Source of the DNA: Flagellimonas okinawensis
Lineage (GTDB): Bacteria > Bacteroidota > Bacteroidia > Flavobacteriales > Flavobacteriaceae
Length of the DNA: 64,000 nt
Assembly (NCBI RefSeq): GCF_029194005.1
Contig: NZ_JARFVA010000001.1
Span: 186,001 to 250,000, forward strand
Reading direction: 5' to 3'
In this document: in pieces, positions 52,735-60,901 of the stretch
Position numbering within the stretch: position 1 is the stretch's first letter
How the letters are laid out: each line of letters begins with the position of its first letter
The notes under the pieces: model-generated
Told to the model about the DNA's origin: nothing
The model's input: the letters and a program-made list of their open reading frames with translations, nothing else
Database searches by the model: none
Position numbers and translations under genes: made by a program

Positions 52735-53997
52735 ATGAATTTTGAACGGATACGAGAAAAACTGAACATATTGGCAGATGCTGCCAAATACGATGTCTCT
52801 TGTGCAAGTAGTGGCAGTGACCGAACCAATAAAACCAAAGGATTGGGAAATGCTTCCAAAATGGGAATATGCCATAGCTACACCGCAGATGGCCGATGTG
52901 TTTCCTTGTTAAAGATCCTGTTGACCAACCATTGTATCTTTGATTGTGCCTATTGCGTAACTCGCAAATCCAATGATGTTCCAAGGGCCGCTTTCAAGGT
53001 GCAGGAAGTAGTAGACCTCACCATCAATTTTTATCGCAGAAATTATATCGAAGGGCTTTTTTTGAGTTCCGGGATTTTCAAAAGTCCCGACCACACCATG
53101 GAACGTTTGGTGGCCGTTGCCAGAAAACTGCGCGAAGAAGAAAATTTCAACGGCTATATCCATTTAAAATCCATTCCTGGGGCCAGTGATGAATTAATGT
53201 ACGAAGCAGGATTGTACGCCGACCGACTTTCTGTAAATATCGAAGTTCCCACCATCTCTGGATTAAAATTATTGGCACCGGACAAAAAGCACGAGGACTT
53301 TACTAAACCCATGGAAAAGGTGAAAAATGAAATTGTACGATACAAATCAGAACGAAAAATCATTAGAAGTACACCAAAATATGCCCCTGCAGGGCAAAGC
53401 ACACAGATGATTGTGGGAGCTTCGGGAGAATCGGATAAGGATATTATGTATTCCGCGACCTATTACTATAAAACCTTCAATATGAAACGCGTATACTATT
53501 CTGGCTATGTACCGGTGACCCATGATTCCCGCTTGCCGGCCATAGGTTCCCAGGTACCTATGTTGCGCGAAAACCGATTGTACCAAACGGATTGGCTATT
53601 GCGTTTTTACGGCTTTTCCATTGGAGAAATCCTGAACAATCAACACCCGAATTTGGATATGGACGTAGACCCAAAGCTATCTTGGGCCTTGCGCAACCTG
53701 CACCATTTTCCTGTGAATGTAAATACGGCGGACAAACAACTACTGGCCCGAATTCCTGGGATTGGAATGCGGTCGGTGGACAAAATTGTAAAAGCCAGGA
53801 AATTTAGAAAACTGAACTGGGACCACCTCAAAAAGATTGGTGTGGCCCTCAACCGTGCCCAATATTTTATGGTCTGCGATTCCCGGCATTGGGAACGCCG
53901 TGATCTGGATGCGGATAAAATTAAAGGTTTGATCCTTCAGAATTCCTCGGGGAAATTTAGGAATCAGTACAGTACACAATTGCCTTTGTTCAATTAG
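52735..53997 (+). CDS. Putative DNA modification/repair radical SAM protein (TIGR03916 type)
   Basis: 420 residues from ATG 52735. The radical-SAM cluster is C67-x3-C71-x2-C74 (NHCIFDCAYCVTRK). The N-terminal MNFERIREKLNILADAAKYD and DVSCASSGSD run is the family signature. A C-terminal helix-hairpin-helix (LARIPGIGMRSVDKIVKARK, about residues 337-357) should bind DNA. Members co-occur with a TIGR03915 or UDG-like partner, as here, and are annotated as putative DNA modification/repair proteins; the reaction is unknown. Operator repeats suggest control by the divergent LexA-like protein. Confidence 0.92.
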   Translation: MNFERIREKLNILADAAKYDVSCASSGSDRTNKTKGLGNASKMGICHSYTADGRCVSLLKILLTNHCIFDCAYCVTRKSNDVPRAAFKVQEVVDLTINFYRRNYIEGLFLSSGIFKSPDHTMERLVAVARKLREEENFNGYIHLKSIPGASDELMYEAGLYADRLSVNIEVPTISGLKLLAPDKKHEDFTKPMEKVKNEIVRYKSERKIIRSTPKYAPAGQSTQMIVGASGESDKDIMYSATYYYKTFNMKRVYYSGYVPVTHDSRLPAIGSQVPMLRENRLYQTDWLLRFYGFSIGEILNNQHPNLDMDVDPKLSWALRNLHHFPVNVNTADKQLLARIPGIGMRSVDKIVKARKFRKLNWDHLKKIGVALNRAQYFMVCDSRHWERRDLDADKIKGLILQNSSGKFRNQYSTQLPLFN

Positions 53998-54018
53998 TAC
54001 AGGCAATTGACAAGTAAG

Positions 54019-54076
54019 TCATTTCGAACGCATGTGAGAAATCTAGATTCCTCGATCATTAGATCCTTCGAAATGA
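54019..54076. repeat. Inverted-repeat (REP/MITE-like) element
   Basis: TCATTTCGAA (54019-54028) and TTCGAAATGA (54067-54076) are perfect inverted copies around a 38-base loop that contains GAGAAATCTAGATTCCTCGA. The ends resemble the repeat island at 28.6-29.0 kb. It lies in the 107 bases between the two repair genes. Confidence 0.75.
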
Positions 54077-54104
54077 TATCTAAAAAACAAAAAATGCAAG
54101 CGCT

Positions 54105-54881
54105 ATGAATGCTTCAACAACCTTAGTTTATGACGGTAGCTTTAACGGATTCTTGACCGCCGTATTTGTCGCCTTTGATGAAAAAATCAATGTAGCCGAT
54201 ATCCAAAAGAACAATCAAACCCAAAGCGGATTGTTTTCTGATACAGAGACAGTTTTCACCCATGTGGAAAAAGCCAAACGTGTTTGGAACGGTGTCCGCA
54301 ATAAAAGCCACAATGCGATTTCCAATGTCTATTTCGCTTTTTTAAGTGAAGCAGAAGGCGTGGAAATGATGCTTTACTCCTACATCCAAAAATTGATGCG
54401 CACCAAAAATGGTAAGTATTTGGACTATTCTGATAGTACAGTGCTCTACATAGCACAACTAGCCAGAAAAGTGGGCCGGGAAAAACATCGAATGGAGGCT
54501 TTTGTTCGGTTCCAATTAACCAAGGACGACATCTACTTTGCCAACATAGAACCTGATTTCGACGTTCTACCGTTGATCTCCAAACATTTTCGTGATCGCT
54601 ACGCTGACCAAAAATGGTTGATCTACGATGTAAAACGTAAGTATGGCATTTATTACGATTTGAACCATGTAGAGATGGTATCCCTGAATTTGAAGGATAT
54701 CCACTATAACAAAACGGTTAAAAGCGATGCCTTCTCTAAGGAGGAATATGAATACCAAACCCTTTGGAACGATTATTTTAAAAGTACCAATATTGCGTCG
54801 CGTATCAACCCTAAGTTACATACGCAACATGTACCAAAACGCTATTGGAAGTATTTAAGTGAGAAGAAGGAGGCGGTTTGA
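54105..54881 (+). CDS. TIGR03915 family putative DNA repair protein
   Basis: 258 residues. The N-terminus TTLVYDGSFNGFLTAVFVAF is the family signature. A central QKLMRTKNGKYLDYSDSTVL and RKVGREKHRMEAFVRFQLTK follow, and the end YWKYLSEKK is conserved. Members sit next to TIGR03916 radical-SAM genes or UDG-domain genes and are suspected to act with them in DNA repair or modification; no biochemical role is known to me. It shares the direction of the radical-SAM gene; the 107-base gap with an inverted repeat could also hold its own signal. It is convergent with the next gene. Confidence 0.88.
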   Translation: MNASTTLVYDGSFNGFLTAVFVAFDEKINVADIQKNNQTQSGLFSDTETVFTHVEKAKRVWNGVRNKSHNAISNVYFAFLSEAEGVEMMLYSYIQKLMRTKNGKYLDYSDSTVLYIAQLARKVGREKHRMEAFVRFQLTKDDIYFANIEPDFDVLPLISKHFRDRYADQKWLIYDVKRKYGIYYDLNHVEMVSLNLKDIHYNKTVKSDAFSKEEYEYQTLWNDYFKSTNIASRINPKLHTQHVPKRYWKYLSEKKEAV

Positions 54882-55409
54882 TTACTGCTTACTTTTCTCC
54901 CCTACAAAATGGTCGCTTTTGGTCTTGAACAGTACATTAAAACTGGTCAAGCTACCATAAATTCGGGTAATATATTGTTGTAAGTCGATTTTTTCTTGAT
55001 CGTCCAGGTTCTTGCTACTATTAATCTTTTGCTCCATCACACGGATGCGGTCGCGGACCATCACAATTTTATGGAAAAAGGTGTCAATGGGCATTTCTTT
55101 ATTTGCCGTAGTGTCCCCTGGTTCCAAAACCAATTTACCTCCTCTCCACTTATCGGCCAAAGCCACTTTTTCATGCGTATCGCTCCACTTTTCCAATATT
55201 TTCACCAAGGAACGTTCCACATCAAAAAAACTAACGCTATCCACTTCATCTTCCACAGCTTCAATGACTTCAAAATCTGCATCCAAATCAATGGTTTCCA
55301 ATCCATTTTCCAAAAATGTCACCCAATAGTGTTTGGACGATACGTTGGTTACCACACCTTTACCATAATCTGGATGATCTATTCTTGAGCCAATGCCTAA
55401 TATTTTCAT
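54882..55409 (-). CDS. Hypothetical protein with CarD/UvrD-tail-like N-terminus
   Basis: 175 residues. The N-terminus (GIGSRIDHPDYGKGVVTNVS) resembles the small Tudor-like beta domain found at the end of UvrD/PcrA helicases and at the start of CarD proteins. The rest is mostly charged helices (FFDVERSLVKILEKWSDTHE, KIVMVRDRIRVMEQKINSSK). It could bind RNA polymerase or another protein, by analogy only. It ends on the base after the convergent TIGR03915 stop. A full -7 element lies 22 nt upstream. Confidence 0.68.
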   Translation of the reverse strand: MKILGIGSRIDHPDYGKGVVTNVSSKHYWVTFLENGLETIDLDADFEVIEAVEDEVDSVSFFDVERSLVKILEKWSDTHEKVALADKWRGGKLVLEPGDTTANKEMPIDTFFHKIVMVRDRIRVMEQKINSSKNLDDQEKIDLQQYITRIYGSLTSFNVLFKTKSDHFVGEKSKQ

Positions 55410-55431
55410 AATTAAATTTATTTTCTGCTCT

Positions 55432-55439
55432 CAAATTTA
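55432..55439 (-). promoter_or_regulatory. -7 promoter element of the CarD-like gene
   Basis: Minus strand TAAATTTG, a full TAnnTTTG match, 22 nt before ATG 55409. Confidence 0.55.
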
Positions 55440-55492
55440 GAATTTTTGAATGTTTCCCCTACCTTCGATAATGGTTTTATAAACCAGCATTC

Positions 55493-57241
55493 ATGGAACC
55501 ACAAAAATTAAGAGCAAAACTCGGGGAGTTGGCCTCTACTTCCATCAGTGGTAACGACATCAGTTCTTCTTGCCTGTACGTATCCGCTTTGGCCGTTCTA
55601 CACGCTGGTCAATATGCATGGATTTCATTATTGATTGTTGGCGTAGTTCTCTTTTTATTTCGAAAAATTTATGGTGAAGTCGTTGGAGCGCTTCCAATGA
55701 ACGGTGGCGCCTATAATGCACTACTGAACACCACAAGTAAGAGCATGGCATCCTTGGCCGCATCACTTACTTTGCTGTCCTATATGGCCACAGCGGTAAT
55801 CTCTGCCAATGAGGCCATGGCCTATTTAAAAAATATTGTTCCCCATTTGCCCGTGATATTGGCCACCATTGGTCTATTAGCCATTTTTATGGGATTGGTG
55901 ATTATCGGAATCGGGGAATCATCCAAAGTGGCGATTGCCATTTTCATTTTCCATTTATCCTCATTGGTATTACTGTCATCTTTCGCCGGTTTTTATCTTT
56001 TAGAACATGGATGGGAAGTATTTTTCAACAACAATGCGTTACCCGTAAAACATGGAGCTTTGCCCATGGCCCTGTTCTTTGGTTTTTCTGCCGCCATGCT
56101 GGGGATAAGCGGCTTCGAGAGTTCGGCGAACTTTGTGGAGGAACAAAAAAAAGGGGTTTTTCCAAAAACGCTTCGCAACATGTGGGTCGTGGTTACCATT
56201 TTTAATCCGCTGATTGCCTTTTTGGCATTGGCTGTATTGCCTATTCCCGAGATTGAATCCAATAGCGAAGCTTTATTGTCCATTATGGGCAACCAGGTCA
56301 GCGGTTCATGGTTAGCAATGTTGGTTTCCGTGGATGCGGTACTGGTATTGAGTGGTGCCGTCCTTACCTCTTTTGTTGGTGTCTCCGGATTAGTGGAACG
56401 TATTACTTTGGACAGGATTTTACCTCCTTTCCTTTTAAAACGAAATAAAAACGGAAGCACCTATCGCATTGCCATTGTTTTCTTTATGCTCTGTGTCTCG
56501 ATTTTGTTGATTACCGAAGGTAATTTGGAGGCTTTGGCGGGAGTGTACACCATTGCTTTTTTGTCGGTGATGGCGCTTTTTGGAATCGGCAACATCTTAT
56601 TGAAAGTAAGACGTAAAAATCTTCCCCGCCCAGAACGTTCGGGCTGGTTGTCTTTATTGGTTGCCATTGTTGCCGTAATTACAGCATTGGTCGGAAATAT
56701 TCTATTGAATCCCGATTACCTTGCCGTATTTATGGAATACTTTATTCCTACCATTGCATTGGTTTTGGTAATGCTCAACAGGACCGCCCTTTTAAAGCTA
56801 TTGTTGCGTTTAATTCGATATTTTCTCGACCCCGTGAATCGTTTTTTGGTTAAATCCTACCGCGGCATCAATCGGGTTATTGACCGTATCAACGATCAAG
56901 AATTTGTCTATTTCACTAAAAAAGATGATGTAGCGGCGCTCAATAAGGTACTGCTCTACATTCGAAATAATGAGCATACAAGAAAATTAAAAATCGTATC
57001 TGTATTTCCGGAAGGAGAACAAGCTACGGATAGTTTTGTGTCCGACTTAAATGTATTGGATAGGGAGTATCCAGAAATCAAAATAGAATTTATCCAATTG
57101 CATGGTGAGTTTACACCAAAATTGATAAAACAGTTATCGGACCAATGGAAAATTCCTATCAATTTTATGTTTATCGGGAGTCCTAGCGACAAGTTTCCTT
57201 ACCCACTTCAAGAGTTGGGTGGAGTTAGGTTGATTATTTGA
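55493..57241 (+). CDS. APC-superfamily permease with C-terminal cytosolic domain
   Basis: 582 residues. Residues 1-440 are an amino acid/polyamine permease with about twelve transmembrane helices (for example GNDISSSCLYVSALAVLHAG, MNGGAYNALLNTTSKSMASL, FFGFSAAMLGISGFESSANF). Residues 450-582 form a soluble alpha/beta tail (KLKIVSVFPEGEQATDSFVS, INFMFIGSPSDKFP) resembling a universal-stress-like domain. The substrate is unknown. A near-consensus -7 box (TACCTTCG, 55460-55467) precedes it. Confidence 0.87.
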   Translation: MEPQKLRAKLGELASTSISGNDISSSCLYVSALAVLHAGQYAWISLLIVGVVLFLFRKIYGEVVGALPMNGGAYNALLNTTSKSMASLAASLTLLSYMATAVISANEAMAYLKNIVPHLPVILATIGLLAIFMGLVIIGIGESSKVAIAIFIFHLSSLVLLSSFAGFYLLEHGWEVFFNNNALPVKHGALPMALFFGFSAAMLGISGFESSANFVEEQKKGVFPKTLRNMWVVVTIFNPLIAFLALAVLPIPEIESNSEALLSIMGNQVSGSWLAMLVSVDAVLVLSGAVLTSFVGVSGLVERITLDRILPPFLLKRNKNGSTYRIAIVFFMLCVSILLITEGNLEALAGVYTIAFLSVMALFGIGNILLKVRRKNLPRPERSGWLSLLVAIVAVITALVGNILLNPDYLAVFMEYFIPTIALVLVMLNRTALLKLLLRLIRYFLDPVNRFLVKSYRGINRVIDRINDQEFVYFTKKDDVAALNKVLLYIRNNEHTRKLKIVSVFPEGEQATDSFVSDLNVLDREYPEIKIEFIQLHGEFTPKLIKQLSDQWKIPINFMFIGSPSDKFPYPLQELGGVRLII

Positions 57242-57308
57242 TGTTTCTAGCACTTTTAATTCATTGTAAGGAAAGATAGAGTCACTTCCTTTTTAGATCC
57301 CAATTCGC

Positions 57309-57316
57309 TACTTTTG
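57309..57316 (+). promoter_or_regulatory. -7 promoter element of uvrA
   Basis: TACTTTTG, a full TAnnTTTG match, 16 nt before the uvrA ATG. Confidence 0.6.
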
Positions 57317-57332
57317 AGGTTTGCTATGATTT

Positions 57333-60194
57333 ATGATTAATTACGAAGAACATATTGAGGTTAAGGGCGCAAGGGTCCATAACCTGAAAAATATAGATGT
57401 TACCATTCCCCGTGAAAAACTTGTTGTGATCACAGGACTTTCGGGAAGTGGTAAATCCTCCTTAGCGTTCGATACCATTTATGCCGAAGGGCAACGCAGA
57501 TATATTGAAACCTTCTCTGCCTATGCCCGGCAGTTCTTGGGCGGGCTGGAGCGCCCTGATGTGGATAAAATAGATGGGCTCTCTCCTGTTATTGCCATTG
57601 AACAGAAAACTACATCGAAATCCCCTCGTTCTACAGTAGGTACCATTACCGAAGTCTATGATTTCTTGCGTCTTCTTTTTGCAAGGGCTGGGGATGCCTA
57701 CAGCTACAATACAGGCGAAAAAATGGTAAGCTATAGCGATGAACAAATCAAGGATTTGATCATAGAGTCTTACAAGGATAAAAAAATCAACGTTCTTGCT
57801 CCGGTTATCAAATCGCGTAAAGGACATTACCGTGAACTTTTTGAGCAGATTGCAAAGCAAGGGTTTGTTAAGGTTCGTGTTGATGGTGAGATTATGGACA
57901 TCACCAAAGGGATGAAGGTCGACCGATACAAAACCCACGATATTGAGATTGTAATCGACCGTTTGAAAGTCGGCGATAGCGAAGATTTCCATAAACGGCT
58001 GAGCGAGACCATCAATACTGCCATGTATAGTGGAGACAACGTGCTTATGGTATTGGAAGAAGGGGAATCGGTACCGCGATATTTCAGTAGAGATTTAATG
58101 TGTCCATCATCGGGCATCTCCTACCCCACTCCAGAGCCTAACACTTTTTCCTTTAACTCTCCAAAAGGAATGTGTCCCGAATGCAGTGGATTAGGGCATG
58201 TTTTTCAAGTCAACGAGAATAAAATCATCCCGAACAAGAAAGTATCCATCAAATCTGGTGGGCTTGCCCCTCTAGGGGAATACAAAAAGTCATGGGCCTT
58301 CAAACAACTGGAAACCATTGCGCAACGCTACAATTTTGATCTTTCGGATGCAATAGAAAAGATACCTGCCGAAGCTATGGATGTTATTTTGAACGGCGGC
58401 AAGGAAAGTTTTGAGGTAGATTCAAAGAGTCTTGGGGTAAAAAGACAATACAAGATTGATTACGAAGGAATTTCCAACTTCATCAAAACCCAATACGAAG
58501 AAGCCAATTCTACTTCCATTAAACGATGGGCCAAGGATTATATGGACAAGGTAAGTTGTCCCACTTGTGAAGGCTCCCGCTTACGAAAAGAGTCGCTCTA
58601 TTTTAAAATAGACGGAAAGAACATAGCCGAACTGGCACAAATGGATATTGCCGAGCTTGCAAATTTCTTCAAACATTTGGAAGACACCTTGGAGGGTAAC
58701 CAAAAAAAGATTGCTGAGGAAATTATCAAGGAAATTAAGGCAAGGGTCGGTTTCTTGTTGGATGTTGGCTTGGATTACCTTTCCTTGAATCGAAGTTCGA
58801 AATCGCTTTCAGGTGGTGAAGCACAACGTATCCGATTGGCCACTCAAATAGGCTCGCAATTGGTTGGCGTACTCTACATTTTGGATGAACCAAGCATTGG
58901 ACTGCACCAGCGAGACAATGAACGATTGATTCATTCCCTCGAATCGCTTCGTGATATTGGGAATTCGGTTATTGTGGTAGAGCACGACCGTGACATGATC
59001 GAATGTGCTGACCATGTTATCGATATTGGCCCTAAAGCCGGCAAACATGGTGGAGAGATTATATCCGAAGGAAGTCCAAAGGAACTCATTGATCATCATA
59101 CCATAACCGCGCAGTTCATCACTGGAGAAATGGAAATCCCTGTGCCAGACAAAAGACGCAAGGGAACGGGCAAAAAAATCACACTCTCTGGCTGCACTGG
59201 CAATAACTTAAAAAATGTGACCGTGGATTTCCCTTTGGGAAAACTGATCGGTGTAACTGGGGTTTCCGGCAGTGGTAAGTCTACATTGATAAACGAAACC
59301 CTCTACCCCATTATGAACGCCCATTATTTTAATGGCGTTAAAAAACCAATGCCCTACAAAAAGATTACCGGGCTAGAACATATCGATAAGGTAATAGACA
59401 TCAATCAATCTCCTATTGGCCGCACACCGAGGTCGAACCCGGCTACCTACACAGGTGTTTTCAGTGAAATTCGCTCATTGTTCTCTAAAACCACCGAAGC
59501 TACTATACGTGGATATAAACCAGGGCGATTTAGCTTTAATGTGGCAGGCGGTCGTTGCGAAACTTGTCAAGGTGGTGGACTCAAGGTCATTGAAATGAAT
59601 TTTTTGCCCGATGTGTATGTGGAATGTGAGACCTGTAACGGCAAACGATTCAACAGGGAAACCTTGGAGATACGTTACAAAGGAAAATCCATTGCCGATG
59701 TGTTAGAAATGACCATCAACGAAGCTGTGGATTTCTTTGAGAATATTCCAAAAATTCATCGTAAACTTAAGACAATAAAAGATGTAGGTTTAGGTTATAT
59801 ATCTTTAGGGCAGCAATCCACTACGCTCTCGGGAGGAGAGGCCCAGAGAGTGAAGTTGGCCACAGAGCTTTCCAAAAGAGATACGGGCAACACTTTTTAT
59901 ATTCTTGACGAACCGACCACAGGCCTGCATTTTGAAGATATCCGAGTACTTATGGAAGTACTGAACCGCTTAGTGGATAAAGGAAACACCATTTTGGTCA
60001 TAGAACATAATATGGATGTGATCAAAATGATGGACCATATCATCGATATTGGATACGAAGGAGGAAGAGGTGGCGGAAATGTTGTAGCAGAAGGTACACC
60101 TGAGGAAGTTGCCAAGGACAAGAAAAGCTATACCGCCAAGTTTTTAAAGAAAGAATTAGACAATACAAAGCAAAAAATAAAACGCGCAGTTTAA
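57333..60194 (+). CDS. uvrA: Excinuclease ABC subunit A
   Basis: DNA-damage recognition ATPase of nucleotide excision repair, 953 residues, normal length. Walker A sites are GLSGSGKSSLAFDT (near residue 34) and GVSGSGKSTLINET (near 644). ABC signatures are LSGGEAQRIRLATQ and LSGGEAQRVKLATE. Zinc-binding cysteines occur in CPECSGLGH, CPTCEGSRL, CETCQGGG and CETCNGKRF. The insertion domain is present. It shares a transcript with the LOG-family gene 15 bases downstream. No LexA-like operator repeats are seen in its upstream region. Confidence 0.97.
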   Translation: MINYEEHIEVKGARVHNLKNIDVTIPREKLVVITGLSGSGKSSLAFDTIYAEGQRRYIETFSAYARQFLGGLERPDVDKIDGLSPVIAIEQKTTSKSPRSTVGTITEVYDFLRLLFARAGDAYSYNTGEKMVSYSDEQIKDLIIESYKDKKINVLAPVIKSRKGHYRELFEQIAKQGFVKVRVDGEIMDITKGMKVDRYKTHDIEIVIDRLKVGDSEDFHKRLSETINTAMYSGDNVLMVLEEGESVPRYFSRDLMCPSSGISYPTPEPNTFSFNSPKGMCPECSGLGHVFQVNENKIIPNKKVSIKSGGLAPLGEYKKSWAFKQLETIAQRYNFDLSDAIEKIPAEAMDVILNGGKESFEVDSKSLGVKRQYKIDYEGISNFIKTQYEEANSTSIKRWAKDYMDKVSCPTCEGSRLRKESLYFKIDGKNIAELAQMDIAELANFFKHLEDTLEGNQKKIAEEIIKEIKARVGFLLDVGLDYLSLNRSSKSLSGGEAQRIRLATQIGSQLVGVLYILDEPSIGLHQRDNERLIHSLESLRDIGNSVIVVEHDRDMIECADHVIDIGPKAGKHGGEIISEGSPKELIDHHTITAQFITGEMEIPVPDKRRKGTGKKITLSGCTGNNLKNVTVDFPLGKLIGVTGVSGSGKSTLINETLYPIMNAHYFNGVKKPMPYKKITGLEHIDKVIDINQSPIGRTPRSNPATYTGVFSEIRSLFSKTTEATIRGYKPGRFSFNVAGGRCETCQGGGLKVIEMNFLPDVYVECETCNGKRFNRETLEIRYKGKSIADVLEMTINEAVDFFENIPKIHRKLKTIKDVGLGYISLGQQSTTLSGGEAQRVKLATELSKRDTGNTFYILDEPTTGLHFEDIRVLMEVLNRLVDKGNTILVIEHNMDVIKMMDHIIDIGYEGGRGGGNVVAEGTPEEVAKDKKSYTAKFLKKELDNTKQKIKRAV

Positions 60195-60208
60195 AACACT
60201 AGACAACT

Positions 60209-60901
60209 ATGCAAATGCGAAAAGAACAACATTCCAAAGGATGGAATGAGATCAAGACAAACGATTCATGGGCCATATTCAAAATTATGGGCGAGTTTGT
60301 CAATGGATTTGAAAAAATGAGTGTAATAGGTCCTTGTGTATCCATTTTTGGTTCCGCCAGGGTACGCGAAGGACATCCTTATTACGATTTGGCAGTTAAA
60401 ATATCCAGGAAAATAGCGGAAGCCGGTTATGGAGTTATTACAGGAGGTGGACCCGGTATTATGGAAGCAGGTAACAAAGGGGCCAATTTGGCGGGCGGCA
60501 CATCGGTTGGTCTAAACATTGATTTGCCCTTTGAACAGCATGACAACCCTTATATTGACGACGACAAAAGCCTTGATTTTGATTACTTTTTCGTTAGAAA
60601 AGTGATGTTTGTAAAGTACTCTCAAGGGTTTGTGGTAATGCCAGGTGGGTTCGGGACTTTGGACGAGTTCTTTGAGGCATTGACCCTTATTCAGACACAT
60701 AAAATACACACCTTTCCTATAATTCTTGTTGGAACAGAGTTTTGGAAGGGCCTGTTGGATTGGATCAAAAACACCTTGGTCGAAGCAGGCAACATTAGCC
60801 CGAAGGACTTAGACTTGATTAAACTAGTGGACACAGAGGATGAGGTTGTTGAAATTATAGATGCCTTTTATAAGGGCAGAACACTTAGCCCAAACTTTTA
60901 A
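60209..60901 (+). CDS. LOG family protein (TIGR00730-type nucleotide phosphoribohydrolase)
   Basis: 230 residues with a Rossmann-like lysine-decarboxylase-like fold. Signature sites: GSARVREGHPYYDLAVKISR near residue 50, GGGPGIMEAGNKGANLAGGT near 77, and PGGFGTLDEFFEAL near 148. LOG proteins remove ribose 5-phosphate from nucleotide monophosphates, including cytokinin precursors in plants and some bacteria. It follows uvrA by 15 bases. The next gene's ATG lies inside its 3' end. Confidence 0.9.
   Translation: MQMRKEQHSKGWNEIKTNDSWAIFKIMGEFVNGFEKMSVIGPCVSIFGSARVREGHPYYDLAVKISRKIAEAGYGVITGGGPGIMEAGNKGANLAGGTSVGLNIDLPFEQHDNPYIDDDKSLDFDYFFVRKVMFVKYSQGFVVMPGGFGTLDEFFEALTLIQTHKIHTFPIILVGTEFWKGLLDWIKNTLVEAGNISPKDLDLIKLVDTEDEVVEIIDAFYKGRTLSPNF

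Noticed and set aside
57462-57992. 176-codon antisense open frame inside uvrA
   Set aside because: A shadow of the strongly conserved uvrA reading frame.
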